Positions 1-11,022 of a stretch of DNA of 64,000 nt are shown one piece after another; position 1 is the first letter of the stretch, and every line of letters begins with the position of its first letter. Made by a program: the position numbers and the translations under genes. The notes under the pieces were generated by a model. The model saw only the letters and a list, made by a program, of their open reading frames with translations, ran no database searches and was not told where the DNA came from. Origin of the DNA: Epiperipatus broadwayi (lineage: Eukaryota; Onychophora; Udeonychophora; Euonychophora; Peripatidae); the NCBI GenBank assembly GCA_028023455.1, contig JAQFVV010006208.1, positions 9,654,963-9,718,962 on the forward strand, in the 5' to 3' direction.

Positions 1-44
1 ATATTTAATTATTTACTGTAAAAATACAAGATGTGATGTGGTGG

Positions 45-300
45 GAAATCAGTGGATATTTACAACAAGCAAAACTCTACATACAGTAGTGCCACCCAGT
101 GCAAGCCAGAGTAATCAATGGATGCCAGAAGGCTTGTGCATAAAATCCCTATCTAGTGCATACTCAACCAATATTCCCAGACTAGTTTCTGGCTTGTGGC
201 CTTCATCAGTGAGGAGCCTTGGATCTGAGAGCACTGTGTCTACATCTTAGGGTCTAATGCAACCCTCCAGCAGCCACCTTTTATCTCTACTTAACTACAA
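45..300 (-). mobile_element. Family B hammerhead-bearing element, partial copy
   Basis: This is one arm of a repeat that recurs at 9.3, 19.2, 51.4, 55.1, 56.2 and 61.8 kb. It begins near the shared 5' motif GCAAAACTCT, then CAGTAGTGCC and AATCAATGGATGCC, and runs into an internal part (CCAGCAGCCACCTTTTATCTC, about 263-285) shared with the 51.4-kb copy. The ribozyme sense is the minus strand. No intact protein reading frame is expected; the 70-residue open frame here is incidental. The boundaries are approximate because a short hairpin derivative of the same family lies downstream at 454-600. Confidence 0.7.
166..224 (-). ncRNA. Hammerhead ribozyme motif, family B (best-preserved core)
   Basis: Read on the minus strand: stem I strand CCUCA, core CUGAUGA (203-209), stem II AGGC-CACAA-GCCA with a GGC/GCC helix, GAAA, short stem III C-UA-G, cleavage triplet GUC, then UGGGA as the second stem I strand. 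In other copies that strand is UGGGG, which pairs fully with CCUCA allowing one G-U. This is the only family B copy that keeps the GGC/GCC stem II. The outer stem I (AUCCAA/UUGGAU in other copies) is slightly mutated here. The type I layout is inferred by hand-folding. Confidence 0.55.
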
Positions 301-453
301 AACTATGAGACTTAAATTGAAAACACTATAATATTTTCAATCCAAGCTCATTAGCTTATACAGTCTTATGGGTCTGTACTCATACATTTTGGTGTCTTTG
401 GTTCTTCAATAACCATAGCCACCACTATCCTATTAGTCAGAGTCAGTATTAAA

Positions 454-600
454 CCACTAAACATCACATGATCACCATTTCTTATGCTTGCTCATAACTG
501 TTATTAAAAACAGGTAAAACTCTCTATATAGTAATGCCACCCAGTGCAAGCCAGAATAATGCGCAAGCATAAGAAATGGTGATCATGTGATGTTTAGTGG
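454..600. mobile_element. 147-bp hairpin derivative of family B with perfect 38-bp inverted ends
   Basis: Positions 454-491 and 563-600 are exact reverse complements (38 bp, starting CCACTAAACATCACATGATC). The centre keeps a family B fragment (TAAAACTCTCTATATAG, CAGTGCAAGCCAGA). The same terminal motif forms one end of the 9.3, 19.2, 55.1, 56.2 and 61.8-kb copies, but only here is it present at both ends. It looks like an internally deleted MITE-like form. No clear target-site duplication is visible. Confidence 0.75.
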
Positions 601-1109
601 ATATACAGATCCTGGTGCCCTCTTAAATAAATAAATGACTGATTCTTCTGGCAATGCACATTGTAATAAATATTAGGTCAGTTAATCAGGAAATGCAACT
701 ATATTCTTGAAATATCCAAATTCCTATATGAACAGAATATTCTTTTTGAAATCGTTTGATTAACTAGCACTTTATAGCACATAAAATAAAGACCTAATTT
801 ACCAGAAAATGTTACAATGTATATATACACTTTTTTTTTGTTCTTTGTCAGTGCATTTTCCATTTTTAGCTCAATCCTATTACAACTATTCATCAGCCCA
901 GAAGTCAAACCAACCTGTCACACGATAGAAACATTTGAAATATACTTTTTCAAGGAAGTCGTATAGTGCATGTTACAATTTAACTTCATATAATATTATT
1001 TTAAAATACTTAAACTTAACTTTATATAATATGTATTTTAAATATATTTTCAACTTCTATCCCATCATGCATTACTAAAACAAATTGTCAAAGACATGTG
1101 AAAAAGATA

Positions 1110-1162
1110 AAAGACCCACAAGATATTTCATGCTGAACCAGCATTCATCAATTGGCCACTTC
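1110..1162 (-). ncRNA. Decayed family A hammerhead relic
   Basis: The minus strand reads CCAA, then UUGAUGA (C3 changed to U), AUGCUGGUUCAGCAU (stem II still pairs), then GAAAUAU. The second stem I strand is not recognisable. It is probably inactive and is kept here as a family marker. Confidence 0.4.
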
Positions 1163-1800
1163 ATAAGGTGTTACACATATCTTCATCATTTGTTCAGTAT
1201 ATATATATAGATGGCAAATTAATATAATTTAATTGATAGGTTTCAATTTTTTCTGCTTTTCAACTTTGATGCAAAGCATATTATGGAAATATAATAACGT
1301 TTACTAATCATTTATTAAGTTAGACATTATCCCTAACCCAAATATGTTTGAAAGTCTTAATAAATAATATAAAGAGATCAACACCTGATTTCCTTACCTA
1401 TGTTGACAGATTTGGTAACTTTCATTACATCATTCTCACATAAGGTATGGACACGTTTCTATATAGTTTTAATACCTTGAAGAGGGGTGTACAAGCATTG
1501 CACTACAATATATATATTTGCAAGTTTTTGTTTTTGTGAGTGCATTTTTCATTTTTAGCTTATTCCTATCATAACTATTCATCAACCCAGAAGTTACATT
1601 AATCTCTAACATTATAAATACATTTGAAATGTACACTTTTTCAAGTAAACCATATTGGACAGGTTACAATTTAACTTCATATGCACTTTCATACCCCCCC
1701 ACATACACACACACATATATATAATACTATTATTAAATGCACATAGTTTTTTTTAATTGTTTAGAGATTCATACATACATATAATAAATACATTTACATG

Positions 1801-1881
1801 CTGCTGCTACTACTACTACTACTACTACTACTACTGCTGCTGCTACTGCTACTGCTGCTGCTGCTACTACTACTACTACTA
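1801..1881 (+). repeat. (CTA/CTG)n microsatellite
   Basis: This is a run of CTG and CTA triplets in alternating blocks, about 80 bp long, with no reading-frame context. Confidence 0.95.
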
Positions 1882-2078
1882 TTGTTAAAAGTTAGAGAAT
1901 TTCATTAAATTCATTATTATTTAAGATTTGAAATATCAGGCACTCTTATACCTGGAGCCTAATTGTAAATATAGGAGATTTGGGATTTGAACTCAGACTT
2001 TCAAACCCTTTCACTAGTCACATTATCTTATATTACTAATACACATACACATGACCACACACATTCAAAAAAGATAAA

Positions 2079-2135
2079 TAATCACCAATATATGTATTTT
2101 GTGCTAAACCAGCACTCATCATATGGGCCAGATTA
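2079..2135 (-). ncRNA. Family A hammerhead motif, core mutated
   Basis: Stem II is perfect (GUGCU/AGCAC around GGUUU) and the outer UAAUC/GAUUA helix can form. The CUGAUGA core reads AUAUGAUGA and GAAA reads AAAA, so it is probably inactive. Confidence 0.5.
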
Positions 2136-2161
2136 CCATCTCCCTGATTATATGGAGATAG

Positions 2162-2219
2162 TAATCTGGACCAACTGATGAGTGCTGGTTTAGCACAAAA
2201 TATATATATATTGGTGATT
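2162..2219 (+). ncRNA. Family A hammerhead motif
   Basis: In order: TAATC, bulge TGG, ACCAA (2170-2174), CTGATGA (2175-2181), GTGCT-GGTTT-AGCAC stem-loop II, AAAA, an AT run, TTGGT (2211-2215), then GATT. Stems I and II pair perfectly. The only core change is G12 to A in GAAA, which fits CpG decay of an ancestral AGCACGAAA. Confidence 0.65.
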
Positions 2220-2571
2220 TTTTTTTCTTTTTTGCATGTGTGTAGTCATGTATATCAGTAGTATGAGGTAGTGTGGATAGTGAAGGGGTTTGAAAGTCTG
2301 AATTCAAATCCTAAATCCCCTATATTCATTATCATTTAATAACTCAAGTGTTCCATACATAGATATTGTTACTTTATCAGTCTTGTATAGTCTTATACAC
2401 AATATATATTATATAATCATTGAAACTATAGTGATTTATATATGCGCAATAATGGAAGGCAACTAGTCTTTACATATGTGCTACAGAATTGGCAAGCATT
2501 CCCCCATCAAAATTTTTTTTAAAAGCAGAGATGGTCCACTTATTTTTAAAACTTATTCTTTAAATAAACCA

Positions 2572-3020
2572 TGCCTAAATTAGAATTTGAGCTTATTATG
2601 AGTCTGATTTTAAAACTGGCAAATCATTTGAACAAGTTCAATTTATATATCACAGAGAGTAGAAAGTTTCTCATTTTTAAATATCAATTCAATAATGCAC
2701 GCATGAAGATTAGTTTTCTTCCACAATATTATATATATATGATTCAGTATTACGGGTAATTAAAATATTCTCTTTCTGTGATATATAAACTGAATTTGTA
2801 CCAATTTAAAAATTAGTCTCATAATAAGTTCAAGCCTTAATTTAGGCACCCTTGATAAATGTTGATTTATTTAATAAATAATTCTAGACATAGATGGATC
2901 ACTTATGTTTTTAAAATATTTATTGATCCGGAAGTAAATGTCAATTGTATTGCGCATATGTGAAGATTCATTTCCTTTCACAATATCATATATACAACTA
3001 ATATTTCTGTAATTAATATA
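2572..3020. repeat. Fold-back repeat (about 80-95-bp arms) plus direct duplication of its middle
   Basis: The arms at about 2574-2670 and 2770-2848 are imperfect reverse complements (GCCTAAATTAGAATTTGAGC against GTTCAAGCCTTAATTTAGGC). The central part (about 2678-2765, ATTCAATAATGCACGCATGAAG) recurs diverged at about 2918-3020. It is MITE-like, with no coding content. Confidence 0.65.
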
Positions 3021-3528
3021 CTTACCTTTTTTTTATAATGCTTTCCAGAGATCAAATTTTTTGTTTTGTTTTGTTCCATAAAAATTATTTAAAATTGCAT
3101 GAAAGCATTTTTTACAGTAAGTATGACTTAATAATATGGATTTTTTTTGTTACTATAATTAAATGACAATCAGTGGTTTCAAAGCATCTTGTTTATTCTT
3201 CAGTTGTAGCTAATAAACTAAATAAATTCCAATATTTATAATAAATTTGAGTTACAGTAATGTTTAAAAAGATAAAATAATTTAATAGTTATAAAATTCA
3301 GATGATTTTCAATTATTTTTTTTTTAGTTTTAAAACTATTTCCCATTTAGATTCGTATATAAAATTTTATATCCAGGTAAAAAAAACTAAAATTATTCTG
3401 CTTTTACAAATAACAAGTAGACGATATTTATTGTAATTAAAAAGACTTTTTTATTATGAAATATAATTTAAATAATTAATGTAAAATAAAATTATTTTAT
3501 AACTTAATTTTTATAGATATATAAATAT
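3021..3528. other. AT-rich, nothing recognised
   Basis: Very AT-rich sequence with T and A runs. No coding, RNA or repeat family was recognised. Confidence 0.5.
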
Positions 3529-3725
3529 ATCGGGTATATGAGCACAGACTTTCACACGACCCACCACTCTCCGCTCTATCTCATAACACTGATACACTTG
3601 AATACATATATGTTGAAAAGATAAATAATCACCAATATACATATTTCATGCTAAACCAGAAATCATCAATTGGTCCAGATTACCACCTCTACACATACAT
3701 GCTATAAGTGCTCAGATATATATTG
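3529..3725 (-). mobile_element. Family A copy, single
   Basis: This matches the 7.5-8.1 and 43.8-44.4-kb units from GGGTATATGAGCACAGACTTTC to the ribozyme and a few bases beyond (CACATACATGCTATAAGTGCTC). It then ends, so it is a partial unit. The sense strand is minus. Confidence 0.85.
3626..3682 (-). ncRNA. Family A hammerhead motif, decayed
   Basis: ACCAA/UUGGU, GAUUA/UAAUC, stem III and GAAA are kept. C3 of CUGAUGA is changed to U, and one arm of stem II is damaged (UUCUGG instead of UGCUGG). Confidence 0.6.
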
Positions 3726-6700
3726 TGCCATTACTATTTAGTCATTAGCTAAATTTGTAGTAATGTGCATGAAAGAAAATGTACAACAAAAATCATCATC
3801 ACATTTTTATATAGCAAAGGAAGCTGTAGGGCACCCAGTTTAAACCCTACAAGATCCAGAAAAACAGACATAAAGAGAGTGGGACAACAGTTATATTCTT
3901 TAGTTGTTTACACACACTCAGTTATTCAATAATCAATTTGTTAAATGGAGTTACAAAACATATGTATAGGTAGCGTGTGTTATATAAGCTATTTAGTTAG
4001 CCACTTTTTAATTACACATATTAACTTTCTTTAAAACTAACCTACACTTGCTAAATTTTAATATCTTATTCTATACTTCTATTTTTGCTTTTCTATAACT
4101 GTAATTTGGATTTAGAAGCTAAGGATTTAATTTTAAATATTAAGGTTATAATTACTAAGCTAGCAATTAGATTATTTTAATGTCAGTTTATAAATAATTT
4201 GAATGAGTGTGTGTGTGTACATTGCATACATAAACTACATCTTTATTTATTAAATATTGAAAGAAAAAGAAGAAAATCTGTTAAATTATTTTTTTTTACT
4301 CAACAATTTTGTATTATAAGAGTTGTTTTTCTGTTGAAAAATATAGAGACGATGTGAGAAGTCTAATTTTAAAAATGTCTCATCTTAAGATCAAAAAAAA
4401 AGAAGCTCAAATTTGAGATGTTACATAGGTGTAAAAAAGGATTAAGACTATTTTTTCCGTCAAAACAAAAGTTTGTCTAAAAATCAGGATAGTGAGATTT
4501 TTAGTACTATCCAGCTAATAAACGATTTGATTGAAAATAAGTTATAAATTTAATTAAAAGAGGTGGTCAAAAATAGAAAAAAATCGGATATAAAAGCAGT
4601 CTGGAAAATCAGTTGATATTATTATAGAGACTTTTAAAAATATTGAAACTAAAAGCGTTTTTAACTCTACAAAAATCTCAATCAAAAATCTTTTTTTTAT
4701 TATTAAATTTTTTTTTTGAAGATTGAAGATATAAGAATGGCAGGGTAAGAAAATTAATATATGTCTCGTCTGTTGACCAGACCATCCAGCCAGCACATCA
4801 TATAGGAAAGAAAAGATGTCTTGTCTGAAAAATAATATTCTACACCTTTCAACTGACTGAGAGAAATAAGATGTTTTTAAATAGAAAGAAGAAAGCATTT
4901 GAAGGTGATCAGAAGAAAAATGATTAATCTACAGATAAATGCTAAATCATCAAGTTCAATTAAATCCAGTAACTGAGTTCAAACCCAAGAAAAATTATAA
5001 ATGTGAAAACAACTGCTGTACTTCATCCACTGAAAGAATCATGCTTGACAGGAAGAGAAGAAAGGTTAATATAATGATTTCCAAATTGTCCACTAAAGCA
5101 AATAACTTCAATAGAATCATCATCATCAAGTAATTATACACCTCAAAAAAGAGATTGTTCCAAAGAAAAACTGAAATGGTAGCTGCAAAATATAGACATT
5201 AAACAAGATAAATTTGACTCATTGGAAGTCGCTACAAAGAATAGAACTGGTAGTATAAATTTTTTATATATATTTTCTTTATAATATCAGAGACTTAGTA
5301 AAATTTTAGCAACAGAGTGATATATTTTTGTTTGAAGAACTTTTAAAACAACCAAGATCAATTGAAACCAGGAATTTTTTAATGACAAACATAAGCTTCA
5401 TTAATGATTTTATATGTACTAAAATTATGATTGTCTATTAACCTAAAGTTATGAAATATTATTAATGTGTAACATATTTTTTTATTATTATTGTTATTTT
5501 GTTTTAAATAATATTTTTGTTATTATGGGAATAAAACACGCACATACATAATATAATACTTGTTGCATATATGTAATTGTGTGTGAATGTAAAACAATAG
5601 GCAATATTAGGAATATTAGAGTATTGTGTTTTAAGTTAAAGTATAGCATTTCAGAGGGTAGAAGGGAGGGGGAGAAAAATAATTTAAAACTTGTTTCTAA
5701 AACTTGCTCTTTCCAATTTTAATAACATTTATTTTTGTCATTCTACTTTACATGTTAGATTTATAAAGGTGTGTGTGCGAAAGAGAAAAGAGAGAAAAAA
5801 AAGAGTGTTTATTTTTTTTGAGACATTTTCTCGTGGAATGAAAATCATGGTCAATGTGACATCCAATTTGAAATACATTTACGGGAAAGGGGAAACAATT
5901 TAAAATTAATGTTATGATTTTAAAACAGTTGTTTATGATTATTGTTGTTATTGTTAATATAAATTTTCATGTAGATATAGAAATTTTGATGTATATGTTA
6001 GAAATGCAGTAATAAATATTAGTTTATTTTATTAAACGAGGCGTATATATTTCATTAAGAGTAGTCTTTATTAAGTGTGATCATTCATCATCAAGGTGAA
6101 TATTAGCTATTTAAGTTCCAATTAGATATACTAAAATTAAGCAATAATTATGAATTTCTTTATAAAAATTAGGTTTATGATTAGGCTTAGTCCTAAAGCT
6201 GTGGTTAATCATTATCATTATCATCGTCATCATCATCACATTTTAATTAATGAGCTGTTTAAATGTTTAAAGGCCATAAATAAATATTGATTTCTTATTA
6301 TTATTATTATAATAACCACCATTCCATCATCTATTTCATGCAAGGATGAGTGAATTGCCATTCTAAATTAATAATAATAATCTGAGCTAGTAAAACTTAT
6401 AAAAAAAAAATATTGAAACGCATTTATTATGTTGAGATCTAAGAAATTATTTCTGTCTAATGAATTTATATACTCCACTTTAGTTTAAAGATGTTTTATG
6501 TTATCTAAGTATTATTGCATACAGTGATATGGGTCTAAAAGCAAAATCCTCCATTTTTATTAGAAATAAAGTACCAAAAAGGGATTCAAACCTGGTACAT
6601 GTGAAAAATTTATAAATATAACTTTGTCTAGGTCCAGCTAACCTAGTGGCGCCCTGATAGACCATATTCACTTGTTGTTCATGTAGATATGCACTTGAGA

Positions 6701-7200
6701 TCCAACCAAGAGATAAGAGTGAGTAAAATCTACAGTTGGATATATTGAGAGATATTTGATTGAGTTACCAGTGTACTCACTCACTTGATTTCCATATACC
6801 TGAGTTATAATAGTTTGTTCTGAATAATAATTGCTTATAGTTTGATCTACTTGTTTATTGAGGATACAATGCCTGCCTAACTAGGGTTTGAAATAGGCCA
6901 GACACCTTAAATGACTAGTCTACAGGCATTATTGTTTATAATTATTGATACTGTGATATCTTTAATTTCTAATTATAGAAATATGTTTAATTTATTCCTA
7001 CTCATCATTTTAATATTTATTTACTATTATAGCTACTATCCAGGAGTATGTTTCATTTAATCCAATGTTATTTTAAATATTATGATCTTATACATTATAG
7101 ACTACTCAGATATGGTAATATTTATATTTGAATCTTTTCTACCTTTATTTACATAGGATCTTCTTATGATCATTTATTTTAGTTACTATATATATATATA
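3726..7200. other. Long AT-rich stretch without recognised genes
   Basis: No convincing coding region. A lysine-rich stretch at about 4870-5240 has short open frames in two plus-strand frames (for example 4939-5133), but no family is recognised and codon use looks random. A CAT/TCA microsatellite lies at about 6209-6240. A box-B-like string in minus orientation lies near 6575-6600. A CAATGCCTG/CAGGCATTATTG inverted pair lies at about 6868 and 6922. It is otherwise featureless. Confidence 0.45.
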
Positions 7201-7577
7201 TTAAGATAGCCAATCCTCACACTTTAATGGACAGGCTTCAATCTACTCCACACTCCAACTCTTCAACCATCCATCCAATTGAAAATCTGATGATGGAATG
7301 CTCAAAGGCCACCTAAAGCCGAGATTCTTGTCACACCCATGTTGACCTAAGGTCAATCTGATCCCTCGTGCACAGAACATAATCCATTTAATACATATAC
7401 AAGGGATGGGCAGACATCTCTACTATGTAATAACTGAAACACACAGGCTTATTATATACCTGTGTCTATATATGTAATATATAGGGTATATGAGCACAGA
7501 CTTTGACACAACCCACCATTCTCCACTCTATCTCATAACACTGATACACTTGAACACATATATGTTGAAAAGATAAA

Positions 7578-7634
7578 TAATCACCAATATACATAATTCA
7601 TGCTAAACTAGCAATCATCAGTTGGTCCAGATTA
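7578..7634 (-). ncRNA. Family A hammerhead motif
   Basis: ACCAA/UUGGU and UAAUC/GAUUA pair, and CUGAUGA is intact. Stem II UGCU/AGCA pairs below a U-U mismatch at 10.1-11.1. GAAA is mutated to GAAU. The predicted cleavage site is between 7588 and 7587. Confidence 0.65.
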
Positions 7635-8050
7635 CCATCTCCACACATATATGCTACAAGTGCTCCGATATATTTTAAGATAGCCAATCTTCATACTTTA
7701 ATGGACGGGCTTCAATCCAATCCACACTACAACTGTTCAACCATCCATCCAATTAAAAATCTGATGATAAAATGATCAAAGGCCATCCTGAGGCTGAGAT
7801 TCTTATCACACCCATGTTTACCTAAGGTCAATCTGACCCCTCATGTACAGGACATGATCCATTTAATACATATACAAGGGATGGGCAGACATCTCTACTA
7901 TGTAATCACTGAAACACAGGCTTATTATATACCTGTGTCGATATATGTAATATATAGGATATATGAGCACAGACTTTCACACCACCCACCACTCTCCACT
8001 CTATCTCATAACACTGATACACTTGAACACATAGATGTCAAAGAGATAAA

Positions 8051-8107
8051 TAATCACCAAAAGACATATTTCATGCTAAACCAGCAATCATCAGTTCATC
8101 CGGATTA
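8051..8107 (-). ncRNA. Family A hammerhead motif
   Basis: CUGAUGA, stem-loop II and GAAA are all intact. One stem I strand is changed (GAUGAA instead of GGACCAA), which weakens stem I. It lies exactly 473 bp from the upstream copy. The predicted cleavage site is between 8061 and 8060. Confidence 0.65.
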
Positions 8108-8649
8108 TCATCTCCACGGGTATATAATAAGCCTGTATTTCAGTTAATAGATATATAAAGTAAACACATTCACAGTCACTATAATATATTTCAGTTATCT
8201 TAAAATAATTATATAATATAAAAAAGGATTAGAATAGATATAGAAAGAATATTTAAATATTATAATTATTATTATTTTTAAATTAATATATACTTTAACC
8301 ATACACGTTTAGGTTCTTTCTTTTATGATTAAAAAAAAACATAAAACATGTGTATTAGACTACTATATTTATGTTATCTCTTACAAACTCATTAGTTGTA
8401 ATTGATTTAAATATTTAGTATTATAGATCTTCCAAATTCTATGCTATATGAAATTATAAAAGCTTTACTCCTTTTTCTAATTATAATATGGAGAAATAAA
8501 TAAATCGTTGTGGTTGAAGACTTATGGTGTTCATATAAGTATGAAATGTATATACATTCATTTTTTTATTTAATTATCACTATATATAAAATCACTATTT
8601 TCTCTGTTTTGTGAATGGTGAATGTATGTTTGTCCCAAGGCTGTCATAT

Positions 8650-9260
8650 GTCAAATTCACAACCAATTAAAAAAAACTATTACACCATTAATAAACTAGT
8701 GTAACCCTGTCAAATTCACATATCAAATATTACAAATAATGATGGCCTTTCAGGCTGGCTATATTTCTGACATTTATTTATATAATATTAAAATCTTTTG
8801 TTTGATTTACATTAAATCTTTAAAAAAAATTGCTAAAACAACTAATTATAAACAACTACTGTAGTCCACCATTAATAGAATAGAATTTTTAGAGTTGTCC
8901 CTAACACTGCCAAATTCACATATGAAATAAACAGGTATATTTTAAACTTTTAATTTTAATTTAGCTTTATTAATAGTTTTGTGGACCAGGCTATTGGGTG
9001 GGTATATCAAACTATTAATAAAGATAAATGTATTAATACTTTTTCGGGTACATTCCAAACTTTTTTTTTTCAATTATGAATTTCTCACATTTATTTATAT
9101 AATATTAAAATATCTTGTTTAATTTACATTAAATTTTAAAAACAATTTGTTAAAGCAATCAATTAAAAATATTACAAGTATTATATTTAATAATACGTAA
9201 CTTTTATTGTAAAGGAAGTTACACTGTCAAATTCACATATAAAAACAATGTCCTTTCAAA
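8650..9260 (+). repeat. About 317-bp imperfect tandem duplication
   Basis: CATTTATTTATATAATATTA starts at 8771 and 9088 (317 bp apart). CAAATTCACATAT occurs at 8911 and 9228 (317 bp apart), and also at 8711. The units are diverged and no coding content is seen. Confidence 0.6.
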
Positions 9261-9298
9261 AGGTTGGGTACGTCTGGTAATGATTATATATTCTCAGC

Positions 9299-9647
9299 TT
9301 TATTATTTTTAAAACAAGCAAAACTCTATACAGTAGTGCCACTCAGTGCAAGCCAGAGTAATCAATGGATGCCATAAGGCTTGTGCATAAAATCCCTATT
9401 TAGTGCCTACTCATCCAATATCCCCAGACTAGTTTCTGGCTTGTGGCTTTTGTCAATGAGGAGCTTTGGATTTGAGAGTACTGTACCTAGACAGGGATTT
9501 TATGCACAAGCCCTCTTGGCATCCATTGATTACTCTGGTTTGCACTGAGTGGCACTACTGTATGAAGAGTTTTGCCTGTTTTAATAGCAGTTATAAGCAA
9601 GCATAAGATATAGTGATCGTGTGATGTTTAGTGTTTTATTATTTTTA
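9299..9647 (-). mobile_element. Family B fold-back element with 13-bp target-site duplication
   Basis: The element spans 9312-9634. The flanks TTTATTATTTTTA at 9299-9311 and 9635-9647 are identical. The arms are inverted: AAGCAAAACTCT to GCACTCAGTGCAAGCC on the left and the reverse of the same on the right. The right arm extends further, to the GTGATCGTGTGATGTTTAGTG end. A decayed hammerhead lies between the arms. An 11-13 bp duplication is longer than the 2-8 bp of most DNA transposons and fits a retro-type mechanism better. Confidence 0.75.
9413..9471 (-). ncRNA. Family B hammerhead relic
   Basis: AUCCAA/UUGGAU, CCUCA/UGGGG, GAAA, C-UA-G and GUC are present, but the core is UUGACAA instead of CUGAUGA. 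It is probably inactive. Confidence 0.45.
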
Positions 9648-10014
9648 TGATAACTTTATGTAACATAGAATAGTTTATTTTTAACATCATGTGACTAATG
9701 TTATTACAAAAATTGCATTTTTAGCCAAAAGCATAGAATATAATAATAGGATATCTGTGATGATAGTATATTTTGCTCTTTGTAAGTATTTTTCTTTCTT
9801 AGGGTGCTAATTATATGATGAGAGATATGAAATATTTTGTATTGGTAACGATTTCACTATATGCTTATTATTAATTATTTAACGTTATAAATTTATGTAG
9901 CTTTTTTTTTTTTTTTTTACAAACTTTATTGCTTTTCACACACAATTCTTATTGCCAAAAAAGCTGTAAATTGTTTGTTTAACTTTAATTAATAACTATT
10001 TCTATAACAATAGC

Positions 10015-10590
10015 GAACAGGATTGAAGGCTTCATAAAAGACTTCAGCAAAATAAAAAAGAAGAAAGACAATATCTGACTGTACCATATATACCTGCAGT
10101 GACAAAAAACTTCTGTAAAACTTTACAGAAAGAATTTAAACTAGGATTTAGAACTCCTCCAAACACCAATAGGCTTATTAATAATACCAAAGATAAAAGA
10201 AATATTGAAGCAACCCCCTCCCCCAGGTAGTATATAGAATTGTGTGCCCTCAAGTGGGGTGTGATGCTGTTTATTGTGGTGAAACTCATACCACAATTGG
10301 CAATAGATAGGCTCAACACAAGTACACATATACAAGAGCAATAACCAAAAAAGAAGGCAGTTCTGTATTTGCTGACCATCAGCAAGAGCTCAACCACAGA
10401 TTTGAACCCTCCAAGACTGATATATTATGCACAGAAAGAAATGACATCAAGAGAAAAATCAAGGAAGTTTGTTTTATCATCAACGATATCAACTCAATAA
10501 ATAAAAAAGACACTTGTTTTGCCATTTCCAGAAAATGGGTAATATAGGAGGTAGTTTTGCATATATTTGCATATAATGACACTAATAATC
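10015..10590 (+). pseudogene. Penelope-like element, C-terminal GIY-YIG endonuclease fragment
   Basis: Conceptual translation in the plus frames gives the stretch that precedes the endonuclease in Penelope-like elements (VPYIPAVTKNFCKTL from about 10080, later NNTKDK). Then from 10227 comes VVYRIVCP, GCDAVYCGET, QHKYTYTRAIT, and after a frameshift ADHQQELNH and an E-R-N-D-I-K-R-K helix. The VVYRI and YCGET pieces correspond to the GIY and YIG motifs. The reverse transcriptase is missing. Stops and frameshifts break the frame, so it is dead. The minus-strand open frames here (10044-10397, 10379-10582) are shadows. Confidence 0.8.
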
Positions 10591-10910
10591 TAAGAGACTA
10601 TGAATATGGAGTAACAAAACTCTGAAAGCACTTAGTCTGCAGAAATTATGATATTAAAAACCTACAGAAATTATTATATAAAAAAGTTTCACCGCAACGC
10701 ATCAGCGTGTTATTAACTACATTTCTAATAAATAATTAAATTATCAGAATGAATTCACCCAACATATATGCAAATAATATGTTAAAATTATTTTAAAGTA
10801 TAAATAAATAGCAGACTATCTCATTTCAAACATTTAAATATTTTAGCATTGAATATATATATATATATATAATGTTTGATTGAATATAAGTATAGTTTAT
10901 ATATTTTTCA

Positions 10911-11022
10911 TATATTGGAGGTCATTTATCTGTTAAGCATGTGTGTAGTCATGTGTATTGGTTATATGAGATAGATTAGATAGCTGAAGTGAGTTTGCAA
11001 GTCTGTGTTCAAGTCCCCTATA

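Larger units (their letters stand above)
601..1934. other. Gene-free AT-rich stretch
   Basis: No coding signal was seen. The stretch holds a decayed family A ribozyme relic (1110-1162), a CTA/CTG microsatellite (1801-1881) and two related pieces: the block with GTGCATTTTCCATTTTTAGC (about 850-970) recurs with changes at about 1537-1680. Confidence 0.5.
1935..2330. mobile_element. Family A element as a head-to-head fold-back pair
   Basis: Two family A copies face each other. The left half (about 1975-2137, minus sense) and the right half (about 2160-2325, plus sense) are near-perfect reverse complements, with TTGAACTCAGACTTTCAAACC on the left matching GGTTTGAAAGTCTGAATTCAA on the right. The centre at about 2140-2160 is short. 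Each half carries a hammerhead motif, so a transcript would fold into a long hairpin. The outer ends contain a polymerase III box-B-like string (GAATTCAAATCC), suggesting a tRNA-like 3' region; this is inference. Confidence 0.8.
7201..8117 (-). mobile_element. Family A head-to-tail array (retrozyme-like), about two units
   Basis: A partial unit (7201-7480) is followed by a complete 473-bp unit and part of a third. Landmarks repeat in order: GATAGCCAATC, ACTTTAATGGAC, the hairpin TTGACCTAAGGTCAA, CATATACAAGGGATGGGCAG, TATATGAGCACAGACTTT, then the ribozyme. TGAGCACAGA occurs at 7491 and 7964, and the ribozymes start at 7578 and 8051, so the period is 473 bp. Minus-strand transcripts would contain two cleavage sites one unit apart. 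The open frame at 7854-8147 on the plus strand is incidental. Confidence 0.85.

Noticed and set aside
4554-5133. Frames of 114 and 64 residues
   Set aside because: The composition follows the local A/T runs; no motif or splice signals.
10044-10397. 117-residue hydrophobic minus-strand frame
   Set aside because: It is antisense to the clear Penelope endonuclease relic on the plus strand.
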